Part shown: piece by piece, positions 1-12,500 of the stretch
Layout of the letters: every line of letters begins with the position of its first letter
Position numbering within the stretch: position 1 is the first letter of the stretch
Assembly: GCF_900111175.1 (NCBI RefSeq)
Contig: NZ_FOGI01000003.1
Location: 349,141 to 413,140 of the forward strand
From: Actinokineospora terrae
Lineage (GTDB): Bacteria; Actinomycetota; Actinomycetes; Mycobacteriales; Pseudonocardiaceae
Direction: 5' to 3'
Length of the DNA: 64,000 nucleotides
Notes under the pieces: generated by a model
Seen by the model: the letters and a program-made list of their open reading frames with translations, nothing else
Databases searched by the model: none
Told to the model about the DNA's origin: nothing
Made by a program: the position numbers and the translations under genes

Positions 1-3000
1 TTCGAGCGCGTCGGCGGGGTCGAGGGCGGTGAGGCCGCGTTTGCCCAGGTAGTCCTCGGATCCAGCCGCCATGCCCGCGCCCGCCCACGGGCCCCAGGCC
101 ACCGAGGTGACCGGTTTGCCCGCCGCGTGCCTGCGGTGGGCGAGCGCGTCGAGCGCGGCGTTGGCGGCGGCGTACGCGGCTTGGCCTCCGCTGCCCCAGA
201 CGCCCGCGATGGACGAGAACAGCACGAAGGTGTCCACTGTGGCCAGTTCGTCCAGGTGCTGCGCGCCGGTTGCCTTGGCGCGCAGTGCGTCGGCCATCGT
301 GTCGGCGTCGAGGTCGACCAGGTCGGCGACTCCGGCGACGCCTGCCGCGTGGACGATGGCGGTCACCGGGTGGTCCCGCAGCAACTGCCGAACCGCTTCC
401 TTGTCACCGAGGTCGCAGGACACCACGTGGACCTGGGCGTCGATGCTCTCGACCAAGTCCGCCACTCCGGGTGCGCCCGCTCCACGGCGGCTGACCAGGA
501 CGAGTTCGTCGGCGCCTCGGTCGGCCAGCCAGCGGGCGACCTCGATGCCCAGTGCGCCGGTGCCGCCGGTGACGAGGACGGGTCCGGTTGGGCGCCATGT
601 CTTGGTGGGCAACAACTTGGTGCCTTTCAGGCGCCGTGCCAGGAGTCCGCCGTCGCGCACGGCCACCTGGTCCTCGGTTCCCGCCAGGGCCGCGATCACG
701 CCGGGGCCGTCGCCGTCGATCAGACCACCCCAGCGTCGTGGCCGTTCCAGTGCCGCAACCCGGCCGAGGCCCCAGAGTTGAGCCAGCTCGGGGTCCGTGG
801 CCTCGCCGTCGATGGACACGGCGCCTTCGGTGACGCACCAGATGGGAGCGCCGTCCCGCTTGAGCAGGGCGACGGTGTCGTTGAGGCTCAACAGAGACAC
901 GATCCCGGCGAGTCCGTCGACCTCCTGCGTCACGACCTCGGCGCCGTGGGCTTCGAGGAGCTTGCCGATGCCGCGGGTGTCGTCACCCAGGACGGCCCAG
1001 GTCCCGTCGAGCCGGCCGTTCGGGGCCGCGACGGGTGTCCAGGTGATGTCGTAGGTGAGGTCATCGACACGGGAACGCTTGGCCGCCAACGGCCAGAACC
1101 GCTGCCGGTCGAACGCGTAAGTGGGGAGCGGGACTTGCCGTCCGCCCGCCACGAGCGGCCGCCAGTCGACCTCGACGCCTGCCTCGTGCAGCCGCCCGAC
1201 CGCCGCGAGCACCGTCTCCCGCTCGCCCTTGCCCGCTCGCAACCCCGTCACGGCAACGTCGGCGTCGGTACCCACCAGCGCGGTCAGCACGCCGTCCGGG
1301 CCGAGTTCCAGGAACCGGGTGACGCCGCGTCGTCGGGCCTCGGCCACCGCGTCGGTGAAGCGGACCGGCTCACGGACCTGGCGGACCCAGTAGTCGGGGC
1401 TGCCCAGGTCGGCGTCGGGGTGCACGGTGGAGATGACGGAGTGGTGGCCGGGCGACAGGGTCAGCTGGTGCACGATCGCGCTGAACTCCGGCAGCATCGG
1501 GTCCATCCGGTGCGAGTGGAAGGCATGCGAGACAACGAGTCGCTTCACCCGCCGCCCCTCGGTCGACCAGCGCTCGGCGAGGGCGTCCACCGCGTCCTCG
1601 TCACCGGAGACCACCAGCGAGCGCGCGGCGTTGACAGCCGCGAGGGCAACACCCGGCGGCAAGTCGATCTCGTGCGGCTCGGCCTCGACCGCGAGCATGG
1701 CGCCGCCGGCCGGGAGTGCCTGCATCAGGCGACCGCGGGCCGCGACCAGCGCGCAGGCGTCGTCGAGCGACAGGATGCCGGACACGTGGGCCGCGGCGAC
1801 CTCGCCGATCGAATGTCCGATGAGGACATCCGGTGCGATCCCCCAGGACTCGACCAACCGGTAGAGGGCGACCTCCAGGGCGAAGATCGCGGCTTGGGCG
1901 TGCACGGTGTCGTCGATCGCGTTGTCGTCGAACGGGAGCCGGTCGCGGATGTCGTCGAAGGCCTGGGCGAAGGCGGGATAGGCCCGCAGTTCGCGGCCCA
2001 TGTGCGCGCGTTGCGATCCTTGGCCGGTGAACAGGATCGCCAGCCCGCCCTTGTCGGCTTGACCCCTGTCGGCCACCGCGCGCAGGCCCGTTGCGAACTC
2101 GTCGGCGTCGGTGGCGATGATCACGGCCCGGTGCGGGAGCTTGGCGCGATCAAGCAACGATGCGGCGACGTCCAGGGTCGGCTTGATGTCCAGCAGTGCC
2201 CGCGCTTGGCCGACGAGCGCCTCGGGCGACGCGGCGGAGAGGACGAACGGCACCGGTTCTTCCAGCTCCACTTGGGAAATGGCAGCCGCGGGGTAGTCCT
2301 CGATGATCACGTGGGCATTGGTGCCGCTCACGCCGAAGGACGAGATGCCTGCTCGGCGCGGTCGGTCGGCGGGCCATTGCCGGGGCTCGGTGAGCAGCGC
2401 GACGTCGCCGGCGGACCAGTCGACCTGGGCGCTGGGCGCGTCGACGTGCAGGGTCCTGGGCAGTTCGCGGTGGCGCATGGCCATGACCATCTTGATGATG
2501 CCCGCGACACCGGCGGCAGCCTGCGTGTGCCCGATGTTGGACTTCACCGACCCGATCCACAGCGGCTCGTCCCGGCCCTGGCCGTAGGTGTTGAGCAGCG
2601 CCTGCGCCTCGATCGGGTCGCCGAGCGAGGTGCCGGTGCCGTGCGCCTCCACAACGTCCACATCGGACGTTCGCAGGCGCGCGTCGGCGAGGGCGGCCTC
2701 GATGACCCGTTGCTGCGCGGGGCCGTTGGGTGCGGTGAGCCCGTTCGACGCCCCGTCTTGGTTGACCGCCGTGCCCCGGACCACGGCGAGCACCCGTCGT
2801 CCGGCCTTCAGCGCGTCGCCGAGCCGCATGACGACGAGGACGCCGACGCCCTCGCCCCAGCCCGTGCCGTCCGCCGCTGCCGCGAACGCCTTGCACCGCC
2901 CATCCGGCGCGAGCCCCCGCTGCCTGCTGAACTCGATGAACGCCCCCGGCGTCGACATGATCGTCACGCCCCCGGCCAGCGCCATGTCGCACTCGCCGCC

Positions 3001-3560
3001 CTTGAGCGCCTTCGCCGCGAGGTGCAACGCCACCAGACTGCTGGAGCACGCCGTGTCGACCGTCAGCGCAGGTCCTTCCAGGCCGAACGTGTACGCGATC
3101 CGTCCGGAAAGGACACTGGCCGCGTTGCCGGTCCCGATGTGCCCTTCCAGCTCGGACTTCCCGACCAGCAGGGCCGGGTAGTCCTGCCCGTTGGTCCCCG
3201 CGAACACCCCGGTCCGGCTGCCCTTCAGGCCCCGGGGGTCGATCCCGGCGTCCTCGATCGCGGCCCACGAGGCTTCCAGCATGAGCCGCTGCTGCGGATC
3301 CATCCCCACCGCCTCACGCGGCGAGATCCCGAACAACGCCGCGTCGAACTCGGTGGCGGTGCCGAGGAACCCGCCAACCCGCGCGTACGAGGTCCCGACC
3401 CGCTCCGGGTCGTCGTCGAACAACCGCCCGAGCTCCCACCCCCGGTCGTCCGGGAACCCCACCATCCCGTCCACCCCATCCCGAACGACCCGCCACAACC
3501 CCTCAGGCCCCTCAGCGCCCCCCGGCAACCGACACGCCATCCCCACGATCACCACAGAGT
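1..3560 (-). other. Module 13: KS-AT(malonyl)-KR(A), ACP beyond window
   Basis: KS Cys6264 with GTNGQDY, AT Ser6676 with HAFH from 6771. This AT differs from the others in its middle part ([18 protein letters not shown]) and lacks the low-G+C cassette. No DH or ER lies between AT and KR. The KR lacks LDD ([11 protein letters not shown]) and has Trp7214 eight residues before Tyr7222, type A1. By its KS class this module occupies the slot that is fully reducing in modules 4, 7 and 10. Confidence 0.9.
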
Positions 3561-6500
3561 CCTCATCGACTCCGTCGCGCGTCCGAACACTCACCCCATC
3601 GCCACCGGCCGCCAGCACGCCCGGATCCACGGGCCCCCTGCGACCAGTCCGGCCAGCCTCAACGGCGACAAGGCCGGGCTCGACGATGGCAAGCCTGGGC
3701 TCAACGGTGGCAAGCCTGGACTCAGCGGCGACAACGCTGGGCTCGACGATGGCAAGGCTGGACTCAGCAATGGCAGGGCTGGGCTCATCTGCGACGAGGC
3801 TGAGGTCGACCGCGGCGGGGCCGGCCTCAACAACCCCCGAGCCAGACCTGTCCACGACCCCATCGAGCGACTTACCGGCCTCATCCACCCCCGGCTCGCG
3901 CGCGCCCGCCCGCGACGGCAGCCCCCACCCACTCCGGGGGGCGGCCCTGGTCCAGTCTACCGGCTCTGCGGGGTTGGGGGAAGGGTCGGCGGCGGGCTGT
4001 GGATGGGTGGTGGGGTTGTGGATAACCAGGGTGCCCAGGTGGGCGGCCACGGCGGCGGGGGTGGGGTAGTCGAAGACCACGCTTGCGGGTAGCGGGTGTG
4101 TGATCGCGGCGGAGAGGGAGTTGCGGAGTTCGAGGGCGGTCAGGGAGTCGATGCCGAGGTCGCGGAAGGCGCGGTCGGGGGCGACGGTGGGGTGGCCGAG
4201 GATGGCTGCGGTGTGGGTGATGACCAGGTCGAGCAGGTCGCGGACGGGTTCGGGGGTGTGGTGGCGGGTGGGGAAGTCCTCGAGGAGGGGGCTGGTGGAG
4301 GTGACGTTGGGCCAGTCGACGTCGGCGATCGTGATGGCGGTGTCGGCGGCGGAGAGGGCCGTGGCGAGCGCGGTCAGTGCGCGGCGGGGGGCCAGCGGGC
4401 GCAGGCCACCCCGGCGGAGGCGGGTGGAGACGTCGGCGGCCATGCCCGCGCCGGACCACGGGCCCCAGGCGACGGACAGGCCGGGGAGGCCCCGGGCGCG
4501 GCGCGACTCGACCAGGGCGTCGAGTTCGGCGTTCGCGGCGGCATAGTTGCCCTGGCCCGCGCTGCCGATCACACCGGCCAGCGACGAGAACACGACGAAG
4601 GTAGTCGCCGCAACGGCCAGCTCGTCCAGCCATCGCGCGGACTTCGATCGCAATACTGCGTCCAGGCGCGGCTTGGTGAGCGCGTCGAGTACTCCATCGT
4701 CAACGATGCCCGCCGCGTGGAACACCGCCCGCACTGGATGCTCGGCGAGCAGTCGCGCAACGGCGTCCCGGTCGGCAACGTCGCACGCAACGATGCTCAC
4801 CGAGGCGTCCAGGCCGGCAACGAGCTCAGCGGCCCCGGGAGCGTCCGGCCCCCGGCGGCTGACCAGGACCAACTCCGTCGCACCCTGCTCGACCAGCCAC
4901 CGCGCCACCTCCGCGCCCAGCGCCCCCGTCCCGCCGGTCACCAGCACCGGACCATCCGGCGACCACGTCCCCCGGGCACCCACCGCGGCACGCCGCAACC
5001 TGCGCCCGAACACCCCGGACGCCCGCACCGCGACCTCGCGCTCGTCACCGGCGAGCACCGCCGCGAACCGCCGGGCCGCGCGCCCCGTCAGCTCCGCGGG
5101 CACGTCCACCAGACCGCCCCATCGCCCGGGGACCTCCAGGGCGGCCACCCGCCCAAGCCCCCACACGCGGGCCTGCTCCGGGTCGACGGACTCCCCGTCG
5201 ACAGCGACCGCACCCCTGGTGACACACCACAACGGCGCGGGCAGGTCCGCCTGGACCACACCCAGCACGTCCTCGACGGGCAGCAGCGCCACCACGCCGA
5301 CCACCCCGTCGACCACCGGCAGCCCGCCCGGCGCGGCCGCCACGATCTCGACCCCGGCCAGCGCGCCCGCGATGTCGTCCGGAACCGCGCCATCAGGCGT
5401 GATCACCAGCCAGCGCCCCGATATGGTGCGCGACGCGTCGACCAGCGGCCGCCACGTGACCCGGTAGCGCCAAGAGTCCACAGTAGAGCGTTCGCGGTGG
5501 TCTCGACGCAATGCCGTCAGCATGGGGAGCACGGCAGACAACTGCTCACGCTCGCCTTCCGAGACCTGCACCGCGCCCGACTCGACAGCCGCCCAGAATC
5601 CGTCGTCAGCGGCGACCGCCTGGTCGAGCCAGTACCGCTCCCGCTGGAACGCGTACGTCGGCAGGTCAAGGGGAACCGCACGCCCCAGGATCGCGGTCCA
5701 GTCGACCCGCCCTCCATTCACGTGCAGGTGCGCCACGGCATCCACAATGGACTCAGCCTCGTCACGCCCGCCGCGCAGAACGGGGACAGCCGATGCCGCG
5801 ACCGTCTGCTGCACCATGGCGGCAAGGACCCCGTCCGGGCCGAGCTCCAGCCAGGTGCCCACGTCCACCGACCGCACAGCGTCGGCGAACCGGACGGTCT
5901 CGCGGACCTGCCGCACCCAGTACTCGGGGGTCGCCACGTCCCCCACCGAGGTCGGCGCGAGCGGGATCTCCGGCCGCCGGAACACCAGCGTCTCCACGAC
6001 CTCGGCGAACTCGCCCAGCATCGGCTCGACCAGGTGCGAGTGGAAGGCGTGCGATACCGAGAGCCGCTTCGTCCGGCGTCCCTCGATCCTGCCGTTCAAC
6101 GACTCTATGGCCGACAGCTCTCCCGATAGGACGATCGAACGGTCCGAGTTCACCGCCGCCAGGTCGACCCCTGCGGGAAGCCCATCGGGGAACTCGGCGA
6201 CCAACTCGGACTCGGAAGCCTCGACCGCGAGCATCGCCCCACCCGCGGGCAATGCCTGCATGAGCCGGGCGCGGGCGGTGAGCAGAACGCAGGCGTCGTC
6301 CAGCGAGAGCACCCCGGCGACGTGGGCGGCGGCCAGCTCACCGATCGAGTGCCCGATGAGGACATCCGGGCGGACGCCCCACGACTCCACCAACCGGAAC
6401 ACCGCGACCTGCAAGGCGAACAACCCGGCCTGGGCATAAGCCGTCTGGTCCAGCAAAGCCCCATCGCCGAACACGACATCGGCGAGCGGCTCGTCAAGCG

Positions 6501-9500
6501 AGACCCGCGCGCACACCGCGTCGAACGCCGCCACGAACACCGGGTACGCCGAGTACAGCCCTCGGCCCATCCCCACCCGCTGCGATCCCTGCCCGGTGAA
6601 CAGGAACCCCAAGCGCCCATCCCCGGCGACACCCCGCACCAACCCCGGCGCCGGGCGATCGGCGATCAACGCCTCCAACGCCGCGGCTCCCGTGACCACC
6701 GCTCGGTGCGACAGGTCGGCCCGGCTCGCAACCAGCGCACGCGCTACCGCCGCATTCGGGTAGCGCCCAGCGAAGTCCCTGAGCCGCAACGCCTGCGCCC
6801 GCAGCGCCTCCGCACTACGACCCGAGACCACCCACGGCAGCACAAGGTCCTCGGCCTCGATGACCGGGTCGGCGCCCGGGTATTCCTCAAGGATCGTGTG
6901 CGCGTTGGTCCCACTCACCCCGAACGACGACACAGCCGCGCGCCGAGGTCGGTCCACCTCTGGCCACGGCCGCGACTCGGTAAGCAGCGATACCGCCCCA
7001 GCACCCCAGGTCACGTGCGACGACGGCGCGTCAACGTGCAGCGTGCGCGGCAGCACCCCATGGCGCAGTGCCAGCACCATCTTGATCACGCCGCCGACAC
7101 CGGACGCCGCCTGCGCGTGCCCGATGTTCGACTTCAGCGACCCCAACCACAGCGGCTCATCCCGGTCTTGCCCATAGGTCGCCAGCAGTGCCTGCGCCTC
7201 GATCGGGTCGCCGAGCCGGGTGCCGGTGCCGTGCCCTTCCACCGCATCCACATCGGACTCAGTGAGCCCGCCTGAGGCCAGCGCCGCCTTGATCACCCGC
7301 TGCTGCGACGGACCGTTCGGTGCTGTCAAACCGTTCGACGCCCCATCGGAGTTCACGGCCGATCCGCGCACCACCGCCAGCACCCGGTGTCCATTGCGGA
7401 GGGCATCAGACAGCCGCTCCACCACGAGGACACCGACGCCTTCCGACCAACCCGTGCCGTCAGCCGCGTCAGCGAACGCCTTGCACCTGCCGTCCGCCGC
7501 CAACCCGCCCTGGGTGGCGAACTCCGCGAATACCGCTGGCGACGGGATGACCGTCACGCCACCGGCCAACGCGAGGTCGCACTCCCCGTCCCGCAGGGCC
7601 CGGATGGCCCAGTGCAGGGCCACGAGGCTGCTGGAGCACGCGGTGTCCACAGTGACCGCGGGGCCTTCAAGCCCGAGCGTGTAGGCGATCCGGCCGGACA
7701 TGACGCTGTTCGCGGTTCCGGTCAGGAAGTGGCCCTCGATCTCGGCGGGCAGTTCCGCACCTGTCCCGTAGCCCGAGTTCGAGGCACCGACGAACACGCC
7801 GGTGGCCGATCCCCGCAACGACAACGGGTCCACACCCGCGCGCTCGAACGCCTCCCAGGCCGTCTCCAGCACGAGCCGCTGCTGCGGGTCCATCGCCAGC
7901 GCCTCGCGCGGCGAGATGGAGAACAGGTCCGCGTCGAACTGGGTTGCCGTGTCGACGAATCCACCGCGACGGGCGTAGGTGACGTCAGCACCGAGGTCCC
8001 AGCCGCGGTCAGCGGGGAAGTCCGCGATCGCGTCGGTTCCCGTGGTGACCAGTTCCCACAGGTCCTCGGGAGAGTTCACGCCACCCGGGTAGCGGCACGC
8101 CATACCCACGATCACGATGGGGTCCGTGGTGTCACGCGCCTGGACCGGTTGCGCGGACTCGGGCTTCTCCTCGGCGAGGAAGCCGAGCAGGTGATCGGCG
8201 AGAGCCTGCGCGGTCGGGTGGTCGAACACCGCGGTCGCTGGGATCGCGAATGCGGTGGTGGCCACCAGCCGGTTGCGGAGGTCGACCGCGGTGAGCGAGT
8301 CGAAGCCGAGTTCCTTGAACGGCTTTCCCGGCTCGATGGTCGTCGAGTCGGGGTGACCGAGCGCGTCGGCGGCGTGCTTGCGGACGAGAGCGAGCACCGA
8401 CGCCAAGCGCTCCTGAGTGGACAAATCGGCCGTGGTCGACGCCCATGAGCCGTGCGTCGGCGCGGTGTCGGCGGGTACGAACTCAGTCAGCAACGGGCTC
8501 GGCCGGACTGAGGTGAACGCTGGGACGAAGCGTTCCCAGTCCACATCCGCGATGACCACGGCGGTGTCGCCGCTGTCGAGGGCGTCACCCAACGCGGACA
8601 GGGCGCGGTCAGGGCGCAACGGGTTGAGGCCGCGCCGACGCAGGTAGTCGGATGCGGCACCGGTGGCCATCCCGGCCGACCAAGGCCCCCAGGCGATCGA
8701 CGTCGCACGCTGCCCGGCGGCCGCTCGGTGTTCCGCGAGGGCGTCGAGGTAGGCGTTCCCGGCCGCGTAGGCGGACTGGCCGCTGCTCCCCCACACGCCC
8801 GCGATGGACGAGAAGAAGATCAGGTGCGCGTCCGGGGCGAGTTCGTGCAGGTTGCGGGCGCCGAGCACCTTCGCGCGGGTCACCTCGGCGTACGCGGCCG
8901 GATCCGCGCTGATGAGCGGGGTTCGGGTGTCGATGCCTGCCGCGTGCACGATCATCGTCGCCGGGTGCCGGGCCAACAGCGCGGCCACCGCGTCCCGGTC
9001 GGCGATGTCGCAGGCCGCCACGTGCACGGGGACGCCCAGGTCGGGGGCTGTGCCGCCGCGCCTGCTCGCCAGGACCACCTCGGTCGCGCCCCGGGTGACC
9101 AGCCACCGCGCCACTTCCAGGCCGAGCGCGCCGGTGCCGCCGGTGATCAGGACCGGTCCGTCGACCGTCCACTGTCGCCGGTGCCCCAGGGGCGCCCGGC
9201 GCAACCTTCGCGCCACTGCGCCGTTTGGCCGCAGTAAGACCTGATCCTCTGTGCCGCCCAGTACCTTCGCCACGCGTGCATCGGCACCGGCGGGCAGGTC
9301 GATGAGCCCGCCCCACACCTGCGGCATCTCGATCGCGGCGACGCGGCCGACACCCCAGACCTCGGCTGCGTCGACCCCACCACGGGTCACGGCCCACACC
9401 GGGACGGTCGCCTCCGCCACCACGCGCAGGAGCCCGGGTGCGTCGACCTCGACCACCAACCCGCCAGCGTCCGCAACGTCATCGACAACGGTGACACCCG

Positions 9501-12500
9501 CCGACTTCAGGGCCGCCGCGACGTCCGCCGCGCCCTGGACAGCCCACTTGCCTGCGGTGACAGAGCCATCGTCGACCGGCGCCCAGTCGACCTGGTAACG
9601 CCAGTCCTCAGTGGATTCAATTCGCCGCCGGGGCTCCAGCCAGTACCGACTGCGCTGAAACGCGTAGGTCGGCAGGGCGACTCGCCGCCCACCCCACTGG
9701 GCGAAGACGGCGGACCAGTCGACGGCGACACCCCGTGTCCAAGCCGTCCCGACAGCCCGCACCAGTGCGGGTACCTCGTCTCCCGGGCGCACTGCCGGGG
9801 CCGTCACCGCACCGTCCACGCTGTGGTGCACCAGTGCGGACAGCACCCCACCCGGCCCGACCTCGACAAACGTCGCCGCGCCCGACTCGCGCACCGCCTG
9901 GCTGAACCGGACCGTCTCCCGCACCTGCCGGACCCAGTACTCCGGCGTGCTCGGGTCCCCGGCCGCGGTGCTCACCAGGGGAATCGTCGGCTTGGCGAAC
10001 GACAGCCCGGCCACGACCTGCCGGAACTCATCGAGCATCGGGTCCATCAGGTGCGAGTGGAACGCGTGCGAGACCACCAGCCGCTTCACCCGGCAGGATT
10101 GTTCAACAAACCTACGATCCAACAGCTCAACAATCCCACGATCCCCCGATACGACAATCGAACGATCCGAATTGACCGCGGCAAGGTCCACCCCGGCGGG
10201 CAGGCCATCGGAGAACTGCGCGGCCAGGTCAGCCTCGGAGATCTCCACCGCCAGCATCGCCCCACCAGAGGGCAGAGCCTGCATCAGGCTGGCTCGGGCG
10301 GCGACCAGAGTGCACGCGTCATCCAGCGTGAGAATGCCCGCGACATGGGCGGCGGCTACCTCGCCGATGGAGTGGCCCACGAGAACATCAGGGTGCACGC
10401 CCCAGGACTCCAGCAGGCGGAAGGTCGCCACCTCGACGGCGAACAGGGCCGGCTGGGCGTTGCCGGTCTGGTCGATGGCCTCGTCCGAGTACGGCAGCCG
10501 AGCCCGGACGTCGTCGAAGGCGGCCTTGAACGCCGGGAAGACCCGCAGCTCCTGGCCCATGTCCGCCTGCTGCGAACCCTGCCCCGTGAACAGGAACGCG
10601 ACCCGCCCCCGGGAGATCACCTGCCCCTCGGCCTCGAGAAGGGCCGTCCGCAGGTCATCCGTGGTCGCACCCACCACGACCAGCCGGTGGTCGAGATCAG
10701 CCCGCGCGCTGGCCAGGGACAATCCGACATCGACCGGGTCCAGGCCCGCAGAGTGCGCCGCCAGCCGCGACGCCTGTGCCCGCAGCGCGTCAGTGGAAGC
10801 CGCCGACAGCACCCACGGCACCACCGGATCGGCCGCACGAGGCTCGGCGACCACCACCGGAGCGGGCCCGGCCTGCTCGATGATCACGTGCGCGTTGGTC
10901 CCGCTCACCCCGAACGACGACACCCCGGCCCGGCGCGGCCGCTCCACACTGGGCCACGGCCGCGACTCGGTCAGCAGTGACACCGAGCCCGCCGTCCAGT
11001 CGACGTGCGGAGTCGGTTCGTCGGCGTGCAGGGTGCCGGGCAGCACGCCGCGCCGCAGGGCCTCGACGACCTTGATCACGCCAGCGACGCCGGAGGCTGA
11101 CTGCGTGTGACCGATGTTGGACTTCACCGAGCCCAACCACAGCGGCTCGGCCCGGTCCTGCCCGTAGGTCGCCAGCAGAGCTTGCGCCTCGATCGGGTCA
11201 CCGAGAACGGTTCCCGTGCCGTGCGCTTCCACCAGGTCCACATCGGACGGGGCCAGGCCGCCGACCGCGAGTGCCGCCTCGATCACCCGCTGCTGCGACG
11301 GCCCGTTGGGGGCGGTGAGGCCGTTGGAGGCGCCATCGGAGTTGACCGCCGTTCCCCGCACCACCGCGAGGATCTCGTGCCCGTTGGCGACCGCGTCCGA
11401 CCGCCGTTCGACCACGAGGATACCGACGCCCTCACCCCAGCCGGTCCCGTCCGCGTCGGCCGCGAACGAGCGGCACCGCCCGTCGACCGACAGTCCCTTC
11501 TGCCTGCTGAACTCCGTGAAGATCCCCGGGGTCGCCATGACCGTCGCGCCACCGGCCAGCGCGAGCGCGCACTCCCCATTCCGCAGTGCCTGCACGGCCA
11601 GGTGCAACGCGACCAAGCTGCTGGAGCACGCGGTGTCCACGGTGAGCGCCGGACCTTCGAGTCCGAACGTGTAAGCGAGTCGGCCGGATGCCACGCTCGT
11701 CGCGATCCCGGTCAGCGAGTGCCCCTCGGACGGCCCGCTGTCCAACCCGTACAGCGAGGTCGCGACACCCATGAACACGCCAGACCTACTGCCGTGCAAA
11801 GACATCGGGTCGATCCCGGCCCGCTCGAACGCCTCCCACGTGGTCTCCAGCAAGAGACGCTGTTGCGGGTCCATGGCGGCCGCCTCACGCGGCGAGATCC
11901 CGAAGAGCCCGGCGTCGAACTCGGTGGCCGTGCTGACGAACCCACCGGCCCGGGTGTAGGTGGTACCCAGCCGCTCGGGGTCCGGGTCGTACAGCGCGTC
12001 GAGGTCCCAGCCGCGGTCGCGCGGGAACTCGCCGATGGCGTCCACTCCGGACACCACCAGCTCCCACAGCTCTTCCGGCGACCCGGCCCCGCCGGGGAAC
12101 CGGCAAGCCATGCCCACGATCACGATGTCGTCCGCCCCGGCGTCGACCACCCGGGCCACGGTCTTCTTGGCCGCGGGTCGGGTTTCCGAGAGCAGAGCCG
12201 CGAGTGCCACCGGGGTCGGGTGGTCGAACACGATGGTCGGCGGCAGGCGCAGGCCGGTGGCCGAGTTGATCCGGTTCCGCAGTTCGACGGAGGTGAGCGA
12301 GTCGAAGCCGAGGTCCCGGAACGCCCGGCGCGGGTCGACCGCGTCGGCGGAAGCGTGGCCCAGGACCGCGGCCACGTGTTCGCGCACGAGGTCGAGCGCG
12401 TTGTCCGTGGTCAGCGACACGGCCTTCGCACGCCGTTGTGCACCGACGCTCATCCCGCGCAGGAGCGGGTGGGCCGATCGGGCGTCGACCCGCATGGGGA

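Noticed and set aside
1..180. End of PKS3 or a thioesterase at the left edge
   Set aside because: The frame is still open at position 1 and the residues are those of a KR C-terminal part, not an ACP, thioesterase or docking region.
127..4092. Long plus-strand open frame of 1321 codons
   Set aside because: It is antisense to PKS3 and its translation is a low-complexity Arg/Gly/Asp/His-rich string with no domain; such frames arise from G+C-biased third positions on the opposite strand.
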